From NCBI RefSeq assembly GCF_015865035.1, contig NZ_JADZGI010000001.1, forward strand, positions 2,294,001 through 2,358,000: DNA of 64,000 nt, read 5' to 3'. This DNA comes from Novosphingobium aureum. Lineage in GTDB: Bacteria > Pseudomonadota > Alphaproteobacteria > Sphingomonadales > Sphingomonadaceae. The position numbers and the translations under genes are program-made. Positions 62,143-64,000 of the stretch are shown here, one piece after another. Every line of letters starts with the position of its first letter. The stretch's first letter is position 1. Below the pieces are notes generated by a model that saw only the letters and a program-made list of their open reading frames with translations, did no database searches and was not told the origin of the DNA.

Positions 62143-64000
62143 ATGGCAGGCGATAGCAGGATCATCTCGTTCAGCTCCGGCGAGGACGATGGCAGCCCGG
62201 CACCGGGCGCAAACCAGTCAGAGGGCAAGGCTGTGCGCGCAGACCTGCGCGAAGCGGACGCCGCAGGGGATGGCGAAACCTGGGACGAAGCCTGGACACA
62301 GCAGACTGCGGACTGCGCAGGTGATGAATTCGAGGACGCATCGGCCACGTCCGCTCCGCGCGGCTGGATCATCCCCGTCATCGCGGTTATCGCAGCATTG
62401 GGATGGAGCGCGTTTTTCATCGCATCGCAATGGCCGGTGCTGTCGGCCGGGCCCGCCATGGCCGCCATTCCCGCGCTGGTGAGCCAGTGGTGCGTCCCAC
62501 TCGTCCTCATAGCCCTGGGCTGGCTGCTGGCGCTTCGCCACAGCGCCCGCGAAGGCAAGCGCTTCGGCGACGTCGCTCGCAGTCTGTCTGTCGAATCAGC
62601 CCGGCTCGAGCGGCGCCTCGCCAACGTGAACGGCGAACTCAGCCTCGCCCGCGAATTCATCACCGCACAAGGCCGCGACCTCGAAGCCCTGGGCCGGATT
62701 GCAAGTGAACGCCTTTCGCAGAACGCCGAACGTCTGCGCGAGCTGATCGACGACAATGGTCAACGCGTCGATACAATTGGTTCGGTCAGCAGTGCCGCGC
62801 TAGAGAACATGGAGAAATTGCGCGGGCAGCTTCCCGTCATCGCCAGTTCGGCCAAGGACGTGACCAACAACATCGCCAATGCCGGGCGTACTGCCCATGT
62901 CCAGCTGGAAGAGATGATCGCCGGATTTCACCGGCTAAACGATTTTGGCTCCGCAAGCGAGCGTCAGGTCGAAAACATGCGCGGCGCGGTCGATGCCGCC
63001 CTCGCCCAGTTCGCGGGTCAGTGCAAGGACATGGAAGTGCTCGCCTCACAGCGCTTCACTGCGCTGGCAGAGAGCGGAGCTCAGTTCCGCACCGAGCTTG
63101 AAAAGCACGAGATCGAAGCCCTCTCGTCGATTCGCAACCGCGCCGCGGCTTTGCGCGACGAGATAGAGCAGACCCGCAGCCAGCTCGACACCGACGAGGC
63201 GAACAGCCTCACCTCGTTGCGCACGCGCCTCGCCGCGCTGCGTGACGAGAGCGAAATCGTTTCGCATGCTTTGCGTACAGCACTCTCCAGCCTTGGCGAC
63301 GAACAGGTCAGCACACGCGAACGCATCATCGCCGACTACGACGCCGCACTCGCCAACCTTGCAGAGCGCCTTGCGGCCTTCGAAAGCGAAGCACACGGCA
63401 CGGGCCAGCGTATCGCCACTGCTCAGAACGAGGCAACAAGTGCTTTTTCGTCGAGCATCGCGACCATTGCCGCCGAAGCCGAAGCGTCGCAGGCGACCAT
63501 CGACGAGCAACTCGAACACTTCGCGCGCGACTTGCAGGAGCGCCAGACCCGCATGGCCGAACAGGAGCGCCATGCCGTTGCACGTGTCTCGGGCATGCTC
63601 GGCGAACTCGACGATTCGATTGCCGAGCGTTTCGAACGCCATCGCCACCAGGTCGAGGAAGTGGCGGAACGAGCCCGCTCGGTTACCGGCCAGCTCGAGC
63701 AGTTCGACGCGCGTCTGCGCTCGATCGTGACACAGAGCGGCGACGCGCAGGATCGCCTGCTCAACGCGCTCGGCAGCCTCACCGACAATCTCACCGCTAC
63801 GCGTGCCTCACTCGCCGCGACAGACGGTGACGTCGAGAAACTGACGGGTGACAGCCTGCGCCTGCTCGACCTGCTGCAAGCAAGCGCCAAGCAGGCGCAT
63901 TCTGCCCTTCCCGAAGCGATTGCCGTCAGCCAGGACCGCATCACCCGCCTCGAAACGGGCATCGCCAGCCTACTCGAACAGGTCGAACGGGCAAACCAAG
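62143..64000 (+). CDS. Long coiled-coil membrane protein, C-terminus beyond window
   Basis: At least 619 residues, open at the right edge. An acidic N-terminus (1-72) precedes two membrane helices (about 75-95 and 108-131), which place the rest on one side of the inner membrane. From about 140 on the protein is a nearly continuous coiled coil rich in Glu, Arg, Ala and Gln, with periodic segments such as RLRELIDDNGQRVDTIGS and ASLAATDGDVEKLTGD. This resembles sphingomonad proteins loosely annotated as ATPases or as relatives of methyl-accepting or apolipoprotein-like helical proteins. There is no clear signalling motif. It is divergent from the Hpt-like gene. Confidence 0.75.
   Translation, partial: MAGDSRIISFSSGEDDGSPAPGANQSEGKAVRADLREADAAGDGETWDEAWTQQTADCAGDEFEDASATSAPRGWIIPVIAVIAALGWSAFFIASQWPVLSAGPAMAAIPALVSQWCVPLVLIALGWLLALRHSAREGKRFGDVARSLSVESARLERRLANVNGELSLAREFITAQGRDLEALGRIASERLSQNAERLRELIDDNGQRVDTIGSVSSAALENMEKLRGQLPVIASSAKDVTNNIANAGRTAHVQLEEMIAGFHRLNDFGSASERQVENMRGAVDAALAQFAGQCKDMEVLASQRFTALAESGAQFRTELEKHEIEALSSIRNRAAALRDEIEQTRSQLDTDEANSLTSLRTRLAALRDESEIVSHALRTALSSLGDEQVSTRERIIADYDAALANLAERLAAFESEAHGTGQRIATAQNEATSAFSSSIATIAAEAEASQATIDEQLEHFARDLQERQTRMAEQERHAVARVSGMLGELDDSIAERFERHRHQVEEVAERARSVTGQLEQFDARLRSIVTQSGDAQDRLLNALGSLTDNLTATRASLAATDGDVEKLTGDSLRLLDLLQASAKQAHSALPEAIAVSQDRITRLETGIASLLEQVERANQ

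Noticed and set aside
1..64000. CRISPR arrays, insertion sequences, prophage
   Set aside because: No regularly spaced repeats, transposase frames or phage structural genes were recognised on either strand.

Overview
The window is 64 kb of GC-rich DNA from an alphaproteobacterium, most probably a sphingomonad (Novosphingobium or a relative). The evidence is two large TonB-dependent receptors, a SphA-type outer-membrane protein, a FecI/FecR relay, a LexA gene with the alphaproteobacterial SOS box GTTC-N7-GTTC, a ROSE-type RNA thermometer in front of an hsp20 gene, and the housekeeping order pyrG-secG-tpiA // ppiD-trpE-trpG-trpD-trpC-moaC-moeA-lexA-comEC // gltX-gltA. No IS element, prophage or CRISPR array was seen. 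The genus is inferred from gene content, not from a database.

The first 38 kb is an accessory and metabolic mosaic. It starts with the 5' end of a probable BCCT transporter, then a TonB receptor followed by a TPR-sulfotransferase. A compact operon follows: PHA synthase, a MaoC-hydratase/phosphotransacetylase fusion, acetate kinase, and a FabI-type reductase, possibly with an uncharacterised protein. Next come an Omp85-barrel protein, an AT-richer membrane-protein gene of unknown origin, an M20 peptidase, and a TetR regulator. The TetR gene has dyad operators at its own promoter and at the promoter of a 132-aa protein with a long, strongly folded leader. Then come a SphA-type protein, an orphan arsB, a DUF6702/M1-peptidase pair, and a divergent Lrp regulator facing ornithine cyclodeaminase and a CtlX-like citrulline hydrolase. 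At 25.8-34.3 kb sits an ECF sigma / FecR / STN-type TonB receptor / S9 peptidase / amidase locus that looks like a self-sensing peptide import and degradation system. A tRNA-Arg(CCT), a DUF1178 protein, a nitrilase-family hydrolase, glutaredoxin, the heat-shock gene and a GAF-GGDEF diguanylate cyclase complete this half.

The second half, from 38.5 kb, is housekeeping. On the minus strand are a Gfo/Idh/MocA oxidoreductase, pyrG, secG and tpiA. Divergent from them are ppiD and an almost fully overlapping trpE-lipoprotein-trpG-trpD-trpC cluster, in which a phosphodiester-glycosidase lipoprotein is wedged between the two anthranilate synthase subunits. Molybdenum cofactor genes moaC-moeA and lexA follow. 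comEC is frameshifted inside a run of eight C/G bases. gltX and gltA follow, ending in a bidirectional terminator. The last 6 kb carries a histidine-kinase-like protein and an Hpt-like protein that both lack the phospho-accepting histidine, two uncharacterised proteins, and the start of a long coiled-coil membrane protein cut by the window edge.

Most interesting for follow-up are the TetR/folded-leader unit (15.7-17.2 kb), the receptor-peptidase-amidase locus, the PHA synthase-Pta-AckA-FabI operon, the glycosidase lipoprotein inside the trp cluster, the His-less relay locus, and the comEC homopolymer frameshift.
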